DNA from: Actinoplanes utahensis
GTDB taxonomy: Bacteria; Actinomycetota; Actinomycetes; Mycobacteriales; Micromonosporaceae
DNA: 64,000 nucleotides
Direction of reading: 5' to 3'
Assembly (NCBI RefSeq): GCF_016862455.1
Contig: NZ_BOMZ01000035.1
Coordinates: 1 to 64,000 of the forward strand
Below the pieces are notes generated by a model. It did not search any database, had not been told where the DNA came from, and saw nothing but the letters and a program-made list of their open reading frames with translations. The number at the start of each line of letters is the position of its first letter. Position 1 is the stretch's first letter. Both the position numbers and the translations under genes were made by a program. Shown piece by piece: positions 1-7,813 of the stretch.

Positions 1-117
1 CCGCGATCGACAAGAGGGCGGCGAATTGGCCAGCAGGGTCAGCGGTGCCAGCCAGCCGGGCAGGATCCGCCGCTCTGCGGACAGTCCCGCCAGCGCCGGG
101 ACGGCCAGAGTCGGTCG
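1..117. other. Window edge, no supported feature
   Basis: Downstream flank of the macro-domain gene. The minus strand can be read as an open frame without a start codon, but nothing in it is recognisable, so no gene is called. Confidence 0.3.
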
Positions 118-633
118 CTATTGGTGGCCGGCGACCGCGCGGGCGGTGGCGGCGGTCTCGGCGCCGAACAGGACCAGGGTCGCGGTACGGATGTGTGCCG
201 GCTCCGCGGCGCGGAGGACGGTGAGCGCCTGCCGGACCGCGTCGTCGACCGGCCACCGATAGATCCCCGCCGAGATCAGCGGGAACGCCACGGATTCGGC
301 ACCGAGTTCGTCAGCGACCCGCAGCGAGTTCGCATAGCAGGCCCGCAGCAACTCGGATCGGTCCTCGGTGACACTGTGGACAGGCCCGACGGTATGCACG
401 ACCCAGCGAGCCGGCAACCGGCCCGCGGTCGTCGCGACGGCCTGCCCGATCGGCAGCCCTCGGCCGTACTTCGAAGCGCGCAGCATGCGCGTCTCCGCCA
501 GAATCTCCGGTCCGCCCTTGCGATGGATCGCGCCATCCACCCCACCGCCGCCGAGCAACGACGAGTTCGCCGCGTTGACGATCACATCGACGCGCTGCTC
601 CGTGACATCGCCCTCGACCAGCTCGATCTCCAC
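118..633 (-). CDS. Macro-domain protein (ADP-ribose / O-acetyl-ADP-ribose hydrolase type)
   Basis: A 171-residue protein that is a single macro domain, the family that binds ADP-ribose and often removes O-acetyl or protein-linked ADP-ribose in the cytoplasm. Visible motifs are NAAN at residues 20-23, the glycine-rich GGGGVDGAI loop at 28-36 and SAGIYRWP near residue 122, matching the YmdB/MacroD subgroup. Start is a GTG giving MEIELVEGDV, right at the domain edge as in relatives. The usual A-A-G after the GGGG loop is K-G-G here. No operon partner is visible; the upstream gap is low-complexity DNA. Identity as a macro domain is secure; the true substrate is not known. Confidence 0.93.
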   Translation of the reverse strand: MEIELVEGDVTEQRVDVIVNAANSSLLGGGGVDGAIHRKGGPEILAETRMLRASKYGRGLPIGQAVATTAGRLPARWVVHTVGPVHSVTEDRSELLRACYANSLRVADELGAESVAFPLISAGIYRWPVDDAVRQALTVLRAAEPAHIRTATLVLFGAETAATARAVAGHQ

Positions 634-1217
634 GCCGCGACCCTACCGTCCTCCGGCCGAGCCCTCCCAGCCCGATCCGGCCCGCCTGGCTCCGCCCAGC
701 CTGGCCCGGCTCCGCCCAGCCCGATTCCGCCAGGTCCGGTCCCGCCAGCTCCGATCCCGCCTGCTCTGGTTCCGCCTGCTCTGGTTCCCCGGGGACCGCA
801 AGCGGAGGACCCCGCGACCCGGAAGCGGAGAACGCTGGGGAACACAAACGGAGGACCACCGCGGACCGGAAACGGAGAATTCCCGCGGACCGGAAACGGA
901 GGACCGGCGCGGACCGGAAGCGGCCAGCTGCCGTAGCGGCGCCGACTCGGTTCCACCTGGCCGGATCTTCCAGCTTTATCGCTGCCGGTGTCTGGCTCCG
1001 TCCGCCAGGGCTGTCCTTCGGTCACCGATCGCGCCGCACCGCATCAAGCACCGCTCACCACCGCTCACCACGCGACGTGTCACCGATCGCAGCGGGGGCG
1101 AGCTGGACCCTCTGATCTCTCGGGGGCGAATTGCCGCATGCACGCAGCGACAGCGCGTCTTCGGGGGCCGGTCCGGCTACCGCGCTCCGGAGCCGGGACG
1201 GGTTGTGCTCGGTGGGG
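634..1217. repeat. Non-coding gap with degenerate tandem repeats
   Basis: No credible gene is seen. Positions 660-790 carry a degenerate repeat built on CTCCGCCCAGCC/TTCCGCCTGCTCTGG. Positions 825-925 carry about four copies of a CGCGGACCGGAAACGGAG-like unit. The same core, GCGGACCGGAAGC, recurs at 4215-4355, and a related purine-rich stretch lies at 3190-3310. Open frames across it translate to low-complexity peptides. Confidence 0.6.
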
Positions 1218-2018
1218 TCACAGGGAGACGGTGGAGGTGATTTCGATGGGGTGACCGAGGGATCGGCGGGCCAGCAGAGTCCCGCCGGCGATCGCGGCGG
1301 GCATCAGGAGGATCGCGCCGAGTGGGATCAGGAACGTCGCGAAGACGATCGCTCCGAAACCCAGGGCCAGCGGCCGGTTACGGGAGAGCGCCGCACGGCG
1401 GTGACGCAGACGCTGGCCACGGCGCTGGAACGGAACGCCGGTCAACTCCAGGGCGAGGAGCCAGCCACCGATGCCCCCGGCCAGTACGGGGATCACGGTC
1501 TGGCCGACGAACGGCAGCAGCCCGAGCAGGAAGAGCGGGATACCGACCAGAATGGAGACGCCGATCAGTTTCAGCGAGTCGGCGAGGCTGCGGCGCAGGG
1601 AGCGCCAGAAACCGATGTCGACGGCGTCGGGTACGCCGCCGAACCGATCCTCGACCAGTTCCGAGATCTTCTCGTAGAACGGGTCGCCGATCAGCAGGGT
1701 GACCGCGGTGAAGGTGAGCACCGCCAGGAGCAACCCGGAACCGAGCACGGCGATGCCGCCGAGCACCCGCATGGTGCCACGAACCCCGCCGGACCAGTCG
1801 TCGGCGAACCAGGTGACCGACGCGGAGAGGTCCGGCAGATAGCGGATCAGCAGTACCAGCGCAACGGTGTAGAGGACACCGGAGACCAGCGCCGGAATCA
1901 GTCCGATCAGGAGCAGCCGCGGATTGCGCAGCACCAGGGCAAGGCCACGGCCGAGCAGCGCGGCCCCGTTGACGAACTCACGAAACGCCGTCACCGGCCG
2001 GCGCTGATCACCACTCAC
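1218..2018 (-). CDS. EI24-domain membrane protein
   Basis: A 266-residue integral membrane protein of the EI24 (etoposide-induced 2.4) family, which also includes the sulfate transporter CysZ. The N-terminal FVNGAALLGRGLALVLRNPR segment and several hydrophobic spans (about residues 32-58, 95-125, 165-190, 215-245) match the family plan; the length is typical. Start is a GTG (MSGDQRRPVTAF) without a strong Shine-Dalgarno. No sulfate gene is adjacent, so a CysZ function is only a possibility. It is monocistronic as far as can be seen. Confidence 0.85.
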   Translation of the reverse strand: MSGDQRRPVTAFREFVNGAALLGRGLALVLRNPRLLLIGLIPALVSGVLYTVALVLLIRYLPDLSASVTWFADDWSGGVRGTMRVLGGIAVLGSGLLLAVLTFTAVTLLIGDPFYEKISELVEDRFGGVPDAVDIGFWRSLRRSLADSLKLIGVSILVGIPLFLLGLLPFVGQTVIPVLAGGIGGWLLALELTGVPFQRRGQRLRHRRAALSRNRPLALGFGAIVFATFLIPLGAILLMPAAIAGGTLLARRSLGHPIEITSTVSL

Positions 2019-2536
2019 GTCCCGGGAGCTTACTGCGTGTGTTCCTCTCGGTTCACACCGATCTTCCGTGGTGTCGGCGCGTGTACCTCTCGGCGTCCGG
2101 CCTCGGGGTTGGTCTTCTGCCGCTTCCGGCGCGAGGCCTGGGCCGGGTTTGCTGCGTGGCCATGGTGGGTGACGATCGGCGCTTCTACGGGGCTGGGCGC
2201 TGTGCTCGACCCGGAGCTCCAGGAACCGGCCTAGCGCGCCGCACGCGGTCCGGTCTTCGACGACCCGGATTCCGCCCAGCGCTGTTCCTCGCCCGGCCCG
2301 TGAGTAACCGGAATCCGAGTGCCCTGGTCGCAGGTGGACGGCACCTGGACCTCCACTCCGTCACCGGTCCAGCGCTCTGATGGTCCAGAGCCCACGACTG
2401 GACGGGTGCTCACGGCACGACCACCAACGGGCGCACGCCTGCCCCGGGGACTCGGCATCGACCCGGGACACGGGAGTGCTCACCGAAAGCGGCTGCCAGG
2501 CGCCGAGCCTGCCGACGGCCGGCCCGGTGGATCCGG
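2019..2536. other. 518-bp gap with no supported feature
   Basis: Lies upstream of the EI24 gene and downstream of the small secreted protein gene. Only short frames with uncharacteristic composition occur; I see no repeat, terminator or RNA motif that can be supported. Confidence 0.4.
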
Positions 2537-3007
2537 CTACGGGTTGTCGCCGGCGGAGAAGGAAGGGGTGACGGAGGTGGTGGTAGCGGTCGGCACAGGA
2601 GGTGTCTCAGCGGGGCCGGACGGGGCGACCTGTGTCGGGGTAGGGACGGGGGGAAGCGTCAGCAGGGGCGGATCGGTGGTCGAGGCGGGCGGGACCGGTA
2701 CGGACTGCACGATCGTCACGGTCGTGACGGTCGTGACGACCGTGCTGGGCACGGCAGCCGGAACGGTGGCCCGAGGCGGGACGGCCGTGGATCGGGGCGG
2801 ACGGGCCGTGTAGCCGGCCGGCGAGTCCCGTGGCGGACTGGTCTTGCGGGGGGCGGAGCCGATTCGATCGGCCCCATGGAGGGTGCCGTCGCCGCCGAAC
2901 GCGGCGGGGCGTACGGCGGGGGCCCCCAACGCCCAGCCGGTGACCACCGCGAACGGCAGTCCGACAATCACCAAAGCGAAAAAAACGGATTTAGGGGACA
3001 AGCGCAC
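2537..3007 (-). CDS. Small secreted or membrane-anchored Thr/Pro-rich protein
   Basis: A 156-residue protein not recognised by family. After a short MRLSPKS start comes a hydrophobic signal or anchor segment (about residues 8-29, FFALVIVGLPFAVVTGWALG), then a disordered tail dominated by Pro, Thr, Ser and Val with runs such as TVVTTVTTVTIVQS. GTG start; the first codons are much more AT-rich than the surroundings (AAATCCGTTTTTTTC), common at genuine translation starts. A wall-spanning or mucin-like exported protein is likely; function unknown. Confidence 0.6.
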   Translation of the reverse strand: MRLSPKSVFFALVIVGLPFAVVTGWALGAPAVRPAAFGGDGTLHGADRIGSAPRKTSPPRDSPAGYTARPPRSTAVPPRATVPAAVPSTVVTTVTTVTIVQSVPVPPASTTDPPLLTLPPVPTPTQVAPSGPAETPPVPTATTTSVTPSFSAGDNP

Positions 3008-3319
3008 GTACCACTCACCGCTTCACCGCCCGAAAAGTTACGGCTTTCCGGCATAACACCCAAAGCGCGAACCAGGAAAACGACGGGCGTGCCGGAGAGA
3101 CGAGGGTGGAGAAGAGAGGCCAGACGGCCGGACCCGTGCGGCAGAAGGGCCGGGCTCCAGGCGACGACGCTGGGAGAAGACGACGGCAGCAAGCGGGGAA
3201 CCCGGAGGCAGAAGCGGAGCAAGCCAGAAGCGAAGCAAGCCAGAAGCAGAGGCAGAGACGGGGACGGAGACGGGGACGGGGCAAACCGGAGGCGGAGGCG
3301 GAGGAACGCAGGGTGCGGG
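3008..3319. repeat. Low-complexity purine-rich gap
   Basis: About 310 bp between two minus-strand genes. Positions 3190-3310 on the plus strand are almost pure purine with irregular repeats of AGCCAGAAGCGAAGCA, GGGGACGGAGA and GGAGGCGGAGG. Every frame gives Arg/Ser/Pro-rich peptides. No gene is supported. Confidence 0.5.
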
Positions 3320-4153
3320 TCAGCGGTTCAGGAACTCGGAGATGCGTTCCCGCAAGGCGGTGCGGTTGTTCCAGAGGACGGCGGGGCGGTCGTAGACCTC
3401 CAGCTCGGCTTCGGGGAGAAGGGCGGCGATCCGCTCGGCCCAGGAGACCGGATGCACCTCGTCGCCGAGGCAGCCGATGACCAGGGCTTGGCCCGGGAAG
3501 TCGGCCAGCCGGGACTCCTCGGTCAGGGCGGGGGCGGACCACACCGATGCGATCTCGGCGGCCAGGCCGTCCTGCTGCAACTGTTCGACCCGCTGGCGCA
3601 GGAAGCTCCAGCCGGCGGGGGTGTCACGTACCGATGGCGGGATGTCCTGCTCGACCGCCGCGGCGATCATGGCGGCTTCGCCGGATTCGACCGAGGCGAG
3701 AAGCCGGTCCAGCCGCTGCTCCGACGCTGCGGGGCGGCTGCCGTCGAGGGCGGCGGGCAGGTAGAGGACGACACGTTCGAAGCGGCCGGGCGCCTCGGCG
3801 ATCGACCGGCAGAGGGCGGCGGCGCCCATGCTCACGCCGACCGCCCGGGTGGCGCCGGTCAGGTCGGCGACGGCGTCCAGGTCGGCGGCGAGGTCAGCGA
3901 AGGACCACGGCCCGGGTGGCGCGTCGGAACGGCCGTGCCCCCGGAAGTGGAAGAACACCCGGCGACCGGTGACCGCGCTGCCGAGCGGCCGGGTGCCGGA
4001 GACGTCTCCGGCCAGCCCGTGCGCGAAAACCGTGACCGGGTCACCGGAGCCGGTGACGAGACGCTCCACCCGTACCCCTGAGGGGAGGGTGACCAACTCG
4101 GTCGCCGGACCCGGAAGCGTCGGCCGGCCCGTCCGCGGACCTGTCCGGTCCAT
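3320..4153 (-). CDS. Alpha/beta-fold hydrolase
   Basis: A 277-residue alpha/beta hydrolase. The oxyanion strand VFAHGLAGD lies near residues 42-50, the RGHGRSD turn near 71-77 and the nucleophile elbow GVSMGA near 106-111 (Ser108). GCLGDEVHP near residue 240 supplies the expected Asp; a clear C-terminal catalytic His is not obvious, the usual position reading RPAVLWNNR. I start at the ATG giving MDRTGPRTGR because sequence upstream of it is Arg/Phe-rich translation of an intergenic repeat. Substrate unknown; probably a cytoplasmic esterase or lipase-like enzyme. Confidence 0.85.
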   Translation of the reverse strand: MDRTGPRTGRPTLPGPATELVTLPSGVRVERLVTGSGDPVTVFAHGLAGDVSGTRPLGSAVTGRRVFFHFRGHGRSDAPPGPWSFADLAADLDAVADLTGATRAVGVSMGAAALCRSIAEAPGRFERVVLYLPAALDGSRPAASEQRLDRLLASVESGEAAMIAAAVEQDIPPSVRDTPAGWSFLRQRVEQLQQDGLAAEIASVWSAPALTEESRLADFPGQALVIGCLGDEVHPVSWAERIAALLPEAELEVYDRPAVLWNNRTALRERISEFLNR

Positions 4154-4214
4154 GCGCTGAAGGCGCGGCCCGCCGTCCGGCGGAGGCGGGCCGAAACGGC
4201 CCCGCCTCACGAAA

Positions 4215-4355
4215 CGATCACCGCGAGCGGACCGGAACCCGCGAGCGAAGCGGCAGCCATGAGCGGACCGGAAGCCCCGAGCGAAGCGGAGGCCGTAAGC
4301 GGACCGGAAGCCCTGAGCGGACCTGAAGCCGTAAGCGAAGCGGTTGGTGGGAGCG
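4215..4355. repeat. Degenerate GAGCGGACCGGAAGCC tandem repeats
   Basis: About eight imperfect copies of a 15-18 bp unit (AGCGGACCGGAAGCC alternating with AGCGAAGCGGAGGCC) fill the gap between the hydrolase and DUF2516 genes. The same core is present at 825-925. Confidence 0.7.
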
Positions 4356-4361
4356 GACCGG

Positions 4362-4676
4362 TCACCAGAAGCCCTTGCCGTCCGACAGGTCCTTGAGACC
4401 CGGGCGGACGTCGAGCATGTAGACCAGGGCCGCGGCGACACCGATCATGCTGATGATCAGGAGACGGCCTCCGGTGAGCGCGGTGAGCGCCAGGCACACA
4501 CCGATGATGCCGGCCCACGCGCCTTTCGGCAGGGTGCCGAGGGCTTGGAAACCGTTGCCGCGTTGGGTCAGGCAATGGATCAGGGCGACGGCTTGCACCG
4601 CCAGCGAGACGATGTAGATGATCACATCGATGTAATACCTGACGTCCAGGAAGAAGATGGGCGCTGCGGTGGCCAT
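4362..4676 (-). CDS. DUF2516 family membrane protein
   Basis: A 104-residue small membrane protein with about three hydrophobic spans (FFLDVRYYIDVIIYIVSLAV near the start, then ALGTLPKGAWAGIIGVCLAL, then LIISMIGVAAALVYMLDV). It matches the actinobacterial DUF2516 family, whose mycobacterial member lies next to hbhA; the same neighbour is present here. Start chosen at ATG (MATAAPIFF), which begins just before the first membrane span. Third gene of an XRE-HbhA-DUF2516 set, 68 bp after the HbhA-like stop. Function unknown. Confidence 0.85.
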   Translation of the reverse strand: MATAAPIFFLDVRYYIDVIIYIVSLAVQAVALIHCLTQRGNGFQALGTLPKGAWAGIIGVCLALTALTGGRLLIISMIGVAAALVYMLDVRPGLKDLSDGKGFW

Positions 4677-4744
4677 GACCCAGAGTCTATGCCGAGGGCC
4701 CCAGCGATGCCGGGGCCCTGGGATCATGTCGTACCGGTGTCAGA

Positions 4745-5215
4745 TCACTCGGCGGGAGCGGCCGGCTTGGCGCGCTTGCGCGGCTTCGGCGCGGCCTCGA
4801 CAGCCTTGGCCTCCTCGACCGCGGACTCGACGGCCTTCGGCTGCTCGGTGGCCTCGATGTCGGAGTTGACCACGTCGGCGGCCTCGACGACGCCGGTGCC
4901 GACGACGCGCTCGCCGCGGGAGACGAGCTCGTTGTAGACGGCGATGGCGCGCTCCTGGGCGACCTGGGCGAAGGTCACGGCGGCGCTCGTCGCGTTGTCC
5001 CGGAGCACGGCGAAGTCGGTCTGCTCGGCCTTGCCGCGCAGCTCGGCGGCCTTGGTGCCGGCCTGGTCGTTGTAGGCGCGGAGGGCGGCGGCAGCCTGGG
5101 TGCTGAGCTCGGTCACCACGGCCGGCAGCTTGCGGAGCTGCTGGTAGGCCAGGTCACCGGCGCCGGCGGCGGCGTACAGCGGGGTCGGGATCTTGGTCTG
5201 GGTCTGCTCGGTCAT
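4745..5215 (-). CDS. HbhA-like (heparin-binding hemagglutinin family) protein
   Basis: A 156-residue, mostly helical protein resembling the mycobacterial heparin-binding hemagglutinin. The N-terminal TPLYAAAGAGDLAYQQLRKLP segment and a long predicted coiled coil (about residues 20-105) are family-like. The C-terminal Lys/Pro/Ala tail (KPRKRAKPAAPAE) is much shorter and less lysine-rich than in tubercle bacilli, so strong heparin binding is doubtful. Its ATG overlaps the stop of the preceding XRE regulator gene by 4 bp (ATGA), implying translational coupling. A lipid- or envelope-associated role is the best guess for a soil organism. Confidence 0.85.
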   Translation of the reverse strand: MTEQTQTKIPTPLYAAAGAGDLAYQQLRKLPAVVTELSTQAAAALRAYNDQAGTKAAELRGKAEQTDFAVLRDNATSAAVTFAQVAQERAIAVYNELVSRGERVVGTGVVEAADVVNSDIEATEQPKAVESAVEEAKAVEAAPKPRKRAKPAAPAE

Positions 5216-5604
5216 TTCTGCTCCTCAGCGTCTTCAGCGTCTTCGGCGGGTGGTGCGTTGCGCGCGTTCTCGTTGCGGAAGGTCTCGTAGATCTGCGTCA
5301 GGGACTGCTTCTGCGCGATCGTGAGCTCCGGGTCGACCGCGATGGCGGCCAGCACACCCTGGTGGCCCTCGCCATCGAGCAGCCCGGCCCGCAAGTACAT
5401 CGCGGGCGTCGACACTCGCAAGGCGCTGGCGATCTGCTGCAGCACCTCAGCGCTCGGCTTGCGCAGGCCACGCTCGATCTGGCTCAGGTAGGGGTTGCTG
5501 ACGCCCGCCTTGTCGGCGAGCTGCCGGAGCGAGATCTTCGCGGTCTGCCGCAGGTCCCGGATGAAGGTTCCGATGTCCTCGGGCAGGTCCTTGGACGTGG
5601 CCAT
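5212..5604 (-). CDS. XRE-family HTH regulator, partner of HbhA
   Basis: A 130-residue DNA-binding protein with an XRE/Cro HTH in the first half (FIRDLRQTAKISLRQLADKAGVSNPYL..., roughly residues 13-66) and an acidic C-terminus. It is the equivalent of the HTH gene directly upstream of hbhA in mycobacteria. ATG start at MATSKDLPED; the next gene starts within its TGA. A nested inverted repeat 23 bp upstream of the start is a probable autoregulatory operator. Confidence 0.88.
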   Translation of the reverse strand: MATSKDLPEDIGTFIRDLRQTAKISLRQLADKAGVSNPYLSQIERGLRKPSAEVLQQIASALRVSTPAMYLRAGLLDGEGHQGVLAAIAVDPELTIAQKQSLTQIYETFRNENARNAPPAEDAEDAEEQK

Positions 5605-5626
5605 GCATCCGAAGGTAGCCTGCGGT

Positions 5627-5663
5627 GCTAGCTGTTGCAAGCAAAACGCTTGCTACAGCTAGC
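5627..5663. promoter_or_regulatory. Nested inverted repeat, probable XRE operator
   Basis: Outer arms GCTAGCTGT and ACAGCTAGC (9 bp) and inner arms GCAAGC and GCTTGC (6 bp) are separated by one T:T mismatch and enclose a 5-base AAAAC centre. It sits between the asparaginase stop and the XRE start, so it may be the operator and core promoter of the XRE-hbhA operon; it could also act as a hairpin for the asparaginase transcript. Confidence 0.6.
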
Positions 5664-5681
5664 GTGAACCGGGTCACCCCA

Positions 5682-6593
5682 CTATCCGAAGACCGCGCGA
5701 ACCTCTCCGACCGGGCGGCCCCCGCCCAGAATCACCTCGGGCATGGCGGGAACGTCCAGGCCGATCCGGCGCAGGGCCTCGATCAGCACGGGTACGCGGG
5801 CCCGCGTCGCGCCGTCCGCGATCTTCAGCGCCACCGCCCCGGCGCCGGCCATGGCGGCCGCGGCCACCCCGTCCGCACCCTTCTTCACCAGCAGCCCCGG
5901 CACCGCGTTCATCAGCACGGTGTCCTCCGTCCCGGTGCCCGCCACCAGTTCCGGGTGCTCCCGCATCGCGTCGGCCACCCGGCGCTCCGGCGTTCCCGGC
6001 TCCGCCTCGACCAGCCGCAGGAACGCCCGGGCCAGCCCGATCGGCGTGATACCGAAGATCGGCGCGCCGCAGCCGTCCACCCCGAGCGCCGCGATCGGCT
6101 CGTCGGCGAGCTCGCTGACCGCGTCGGCGAGGGCCTTCTGCAGGGGATGATCGATTTCGAGGTACGACTCCAGCGGCCACCCGTTGATCACACAGGTGGC
6201 GAGCATGCCGGCGTGCTTGCCGGAACAGTTCATCAGGATCGGCTCGGCCTCGCCCCCGCCGCGCAGCCAGGCGTTCCGCGGCGTCTCGCCCAGCGGCAGA
6301 TCGGCCGGGCAGCGCAGCGCCTCCGGGCCCAGGCCGGTGGCGGCGAGCATGGCCCGGACGCGTTCCACGTGGAACCGTTCCCCGTCGTGACTTCCGCTGA
6401 TCAGGGCCAGGTCGGCCTCCTCGCGGGGGACCAGCCCGGCGTTCAGCAGGCCGACCGTCTGCAGGGGTTTGTTCGACGAGCGGGGGAAGAAGGGGCTGTC
6501 CACGTCCCCGAGACTCGTTCCCCCGATCACCGCGACCACACCGTGGTGGACGCTTTCCACGAATCCGGAGCGGACGACTTCAGCGATGATCAT
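5682..6593 (-). CDS. Asparaginase (asparaginase II / PF06089 family)
   Basis: A 303-residue cytoplasmic enzyme expected to hydrolyse L-asparagine to aspartate and ammonia. Conserved segments include SSNKPLQ near residue 39, SGSHDGE near 66-72 and NCSGKHAGML near 122-131. The whole length matches the family and is unrelated in sequence to the AnsA/AnsB type. Start ATG overlaps the stop of the upstream BKACE gene (ATGA), so the two form an operon. Physiological substrate inferred from family. Confidence 0.9.
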   Translation of the reverse strand: MIIAEVVRSGFVESVHHGVVAVIGGTSLGDVDSPFFPRSSNKPLQTVGLLNAGLVPREEADLALISGSHDGERFHVERVRAMLAATGLGPEALRCPADLPLGETPRNAWLRGGGEAEPILMNCSGKHAGMLATCVINGWPLESYLEIDHPLQKALADAVSELADEPIAALGVDGCGAPIFGITPIGLARAFLRLVEAEPGTPERRVADAMREHPELVAGTGTEDTVLMNAVPGLLVKKGADGVAAAAMAGAGAVALKIADGATRARVPVLIEALRRIGLDVPAMPEVILGGGRPVGEVRAVFG

Positions 6594-7423
6594 CGAGCGG
6601 GCACTCCGAGCAGTTCACGGGCCAGGGTGGGGGTCAGCGGCGGGCGCTGGGCGAGCTGGGCGAATCCGACGGCGCGGGCGACCAGCTGCATGTTGGACTC
6701 GACGGGACGACCTTTCGCGTACGTCAGGGTGTCCTCCATGCCGACCCGCAGGTGACCGCCCGCCGCGAGCGACGCCAGCATCACCGGCAGGGTGCTGCGG
6801 CCGATCCCGGTCGCCGCGAACGTGGTGCCCTCCGGCAGGTCCCGGATGATCCGCTCGCAGGCGACCACGGCGGCCGCCGTCCCGGGCATCCCGCCCGGCA
6901 CACCCATCACCAGGTCGACGTGCACATGACCGCCGAAGGGCAGGCCGTACCGGTCGAGCAGGCGCTGCAGGGTGGTGAGCTGGCCCAGGTCGAAGATCTC
7001 GTACTCCGGCACGATCCCGCGCTCCTGCATGCGGGTGTGCAGGTCGACGATGAACGCCCACCGGTTCAGGAACACGTCGTCGCCGAAGTTGACCGTGCCC
7101 ATCGTGCAGGAGGCCATCTCCGGCCCGGCGTCCAGCACAGCCAGCCGGTCCGCCTCCGGATCGTGCACGGAACCACCCGACGACAGCTGCACGATCAGGC
7201 CGGTGGCCGCGCGCAACGCCGAGACGGTGGCACGCAGCCGGCCCTGGTCCAGGGTGGGACGGGCGTCGTCGTCACGGATGTGGACGTGAATGACGGAGGC
7301 GCCGAGCGCCTCGCACTCCTTGGCGGTGGTCACCAGCTCATCCAGGGTCACTGGCAGAGCCGGCACGTCCGCCTTGCTGCTCTCCGCGCCGGTCGGGGCG
7401 ACGGTGATCAAGGTCCCGGTCAT
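6590..7423 (-). CDS. BKACE family (DUF849) beta-keto acid cleavage enzyme
   Basis: A 277-residue TIM-barrel enzyme of the BKACE family, which condenses a beta-keto acid with acetyl-CoA and cleaves it into acetoacetate and a CoA ester using a divalent metal. The metal motif HVHIRDDDARPTLD is near residue 46, GGHVHVDLVMGVPGG in the middle and GGHLRVGMEDTL near residue 225. ATG start at MTGTLITVAPTGAE, where the barrel begins. It is co-transcribed with the asparaginase; the particular keto acid cannot be deduced. Confidence 0.9.
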   Translation of the reverse strand: MTGTLITVAPTGAESSKADVPALPVTLDELVTTAKECEALGASVIHVHIRDDDARPTLDQGRLRATVSALRAATGLIVQLSSGGSVHDPEADRLAVLDAGPEMASCTMGTVNFGDDVFLNRWAFIVDLHTRMQERGIVPEYEIFDLGQLTTLQRLLDRYGLPFGGHVHVDLVMGVPGGMPGTAAAVVACERIIRDLPEGTTFAATGIGRSTLPVMLASLAAGGHLRVGMEDTLTYAKGRPVESNMQLVARAVGFAQLAQRPPLTPTLARELLGVPAR

Positions 7424-7527
7424 GCGGCCATCCTGCCATGCGGACGTCCCGGATCCGGGCCTCGATGCCGCGCTGACCGCCTGTCCGGATCCGGTGGTGC
7501 CGCGCAAGACAACCATGACTTCTAGGG

Positions 7528-7571
7528 ACGGCGAAAGGGCGGGATCCCGTGGGATCCCGCCCTTTCGCCGT
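7528..7571 (-). terminator. 21-bp perfect hairpin after the DUF397 gene
   Basis: Arms 7528-7548 and 7551-7571 are perfectly complementary over 21 bp (core GGCGAAAGGGCGGGATCCC) with a 2-base centre. It lies 2 bp past the stop of the DUF397 gene and before the next minus-strand gene; no long T-run follows. Confidence 0.75.
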
Positions 7572-7573
7572 GG

Positions 7574-7813
7574 TCAGTGGCTGAAGGCGCCGCTCTTGAC
7601 GCCGGTGATGAAGTCGCGCCATTCGCTTCTGGTGTGGGCGAGGATCCGGCGGCGGGATTCCTTCGAGTCCGCAACGAATACGGATTCGGCGGTGATGGCG
7701 ACCTCCACGCACGCGGCATTGGTGCAGAAGGAGGAGGTACGCCAGGGCAGGTTCATGTTGTCGACGAACATCGGATGCTCCCAGGAATATGCCAGCTGGC
7801 GCAGAGCCGACAA
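7574..7813 (-). CDS. DUF397 domain protein
   Basis: A 79-residue member of the DUF397 family, small proteins nearly always encoded beside Scr1/WhiJ-type HTH regulators in actinomycetes and thought to modulate them. The core LPWRTSSFCTNAACVEVAI and the end EWRDFITGVKSGAFSH are diagnostic. The reading frame begins with TTG directly after the upstream TAA stop; an internal ATG (MFVDNMNLPW) is an alternative that leaves the domain complete. Paired with the adjacent HTH gene. Confidence 0.88.
   Translation of the reverse strand: MSALRQLAYSWEHPMFVDNMNLPWRTSSFCTNAACVEVAITAESVFVADSKESRRRILAHTRSEWRDFITGVKSGAFSH

Noticed and set aside
582..1025. Minus-strand frame with PFPVRG repeats
   Set aside because: It is translation of the tandem DNA repeats; no ribosome site or family match.
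1131..2234. Plus-strand frame opposite the EI24 gene
   Set aside because: Glu/Gln/Asp-rich antisense translation; the minus-strand frame has membrane spans and a family match.
4154..4441. N-terminal extension of the alpha/beta hydrolase
   Set aside because: Encoded by the intergenic repeat; Arg/Phe/Ser repeats unlike hydrolase N-termini.
5674..6180. Second frame inside the asparaginase gene
   Set aside because: Arg/Gly-rich shadow of a conserved enzyme.
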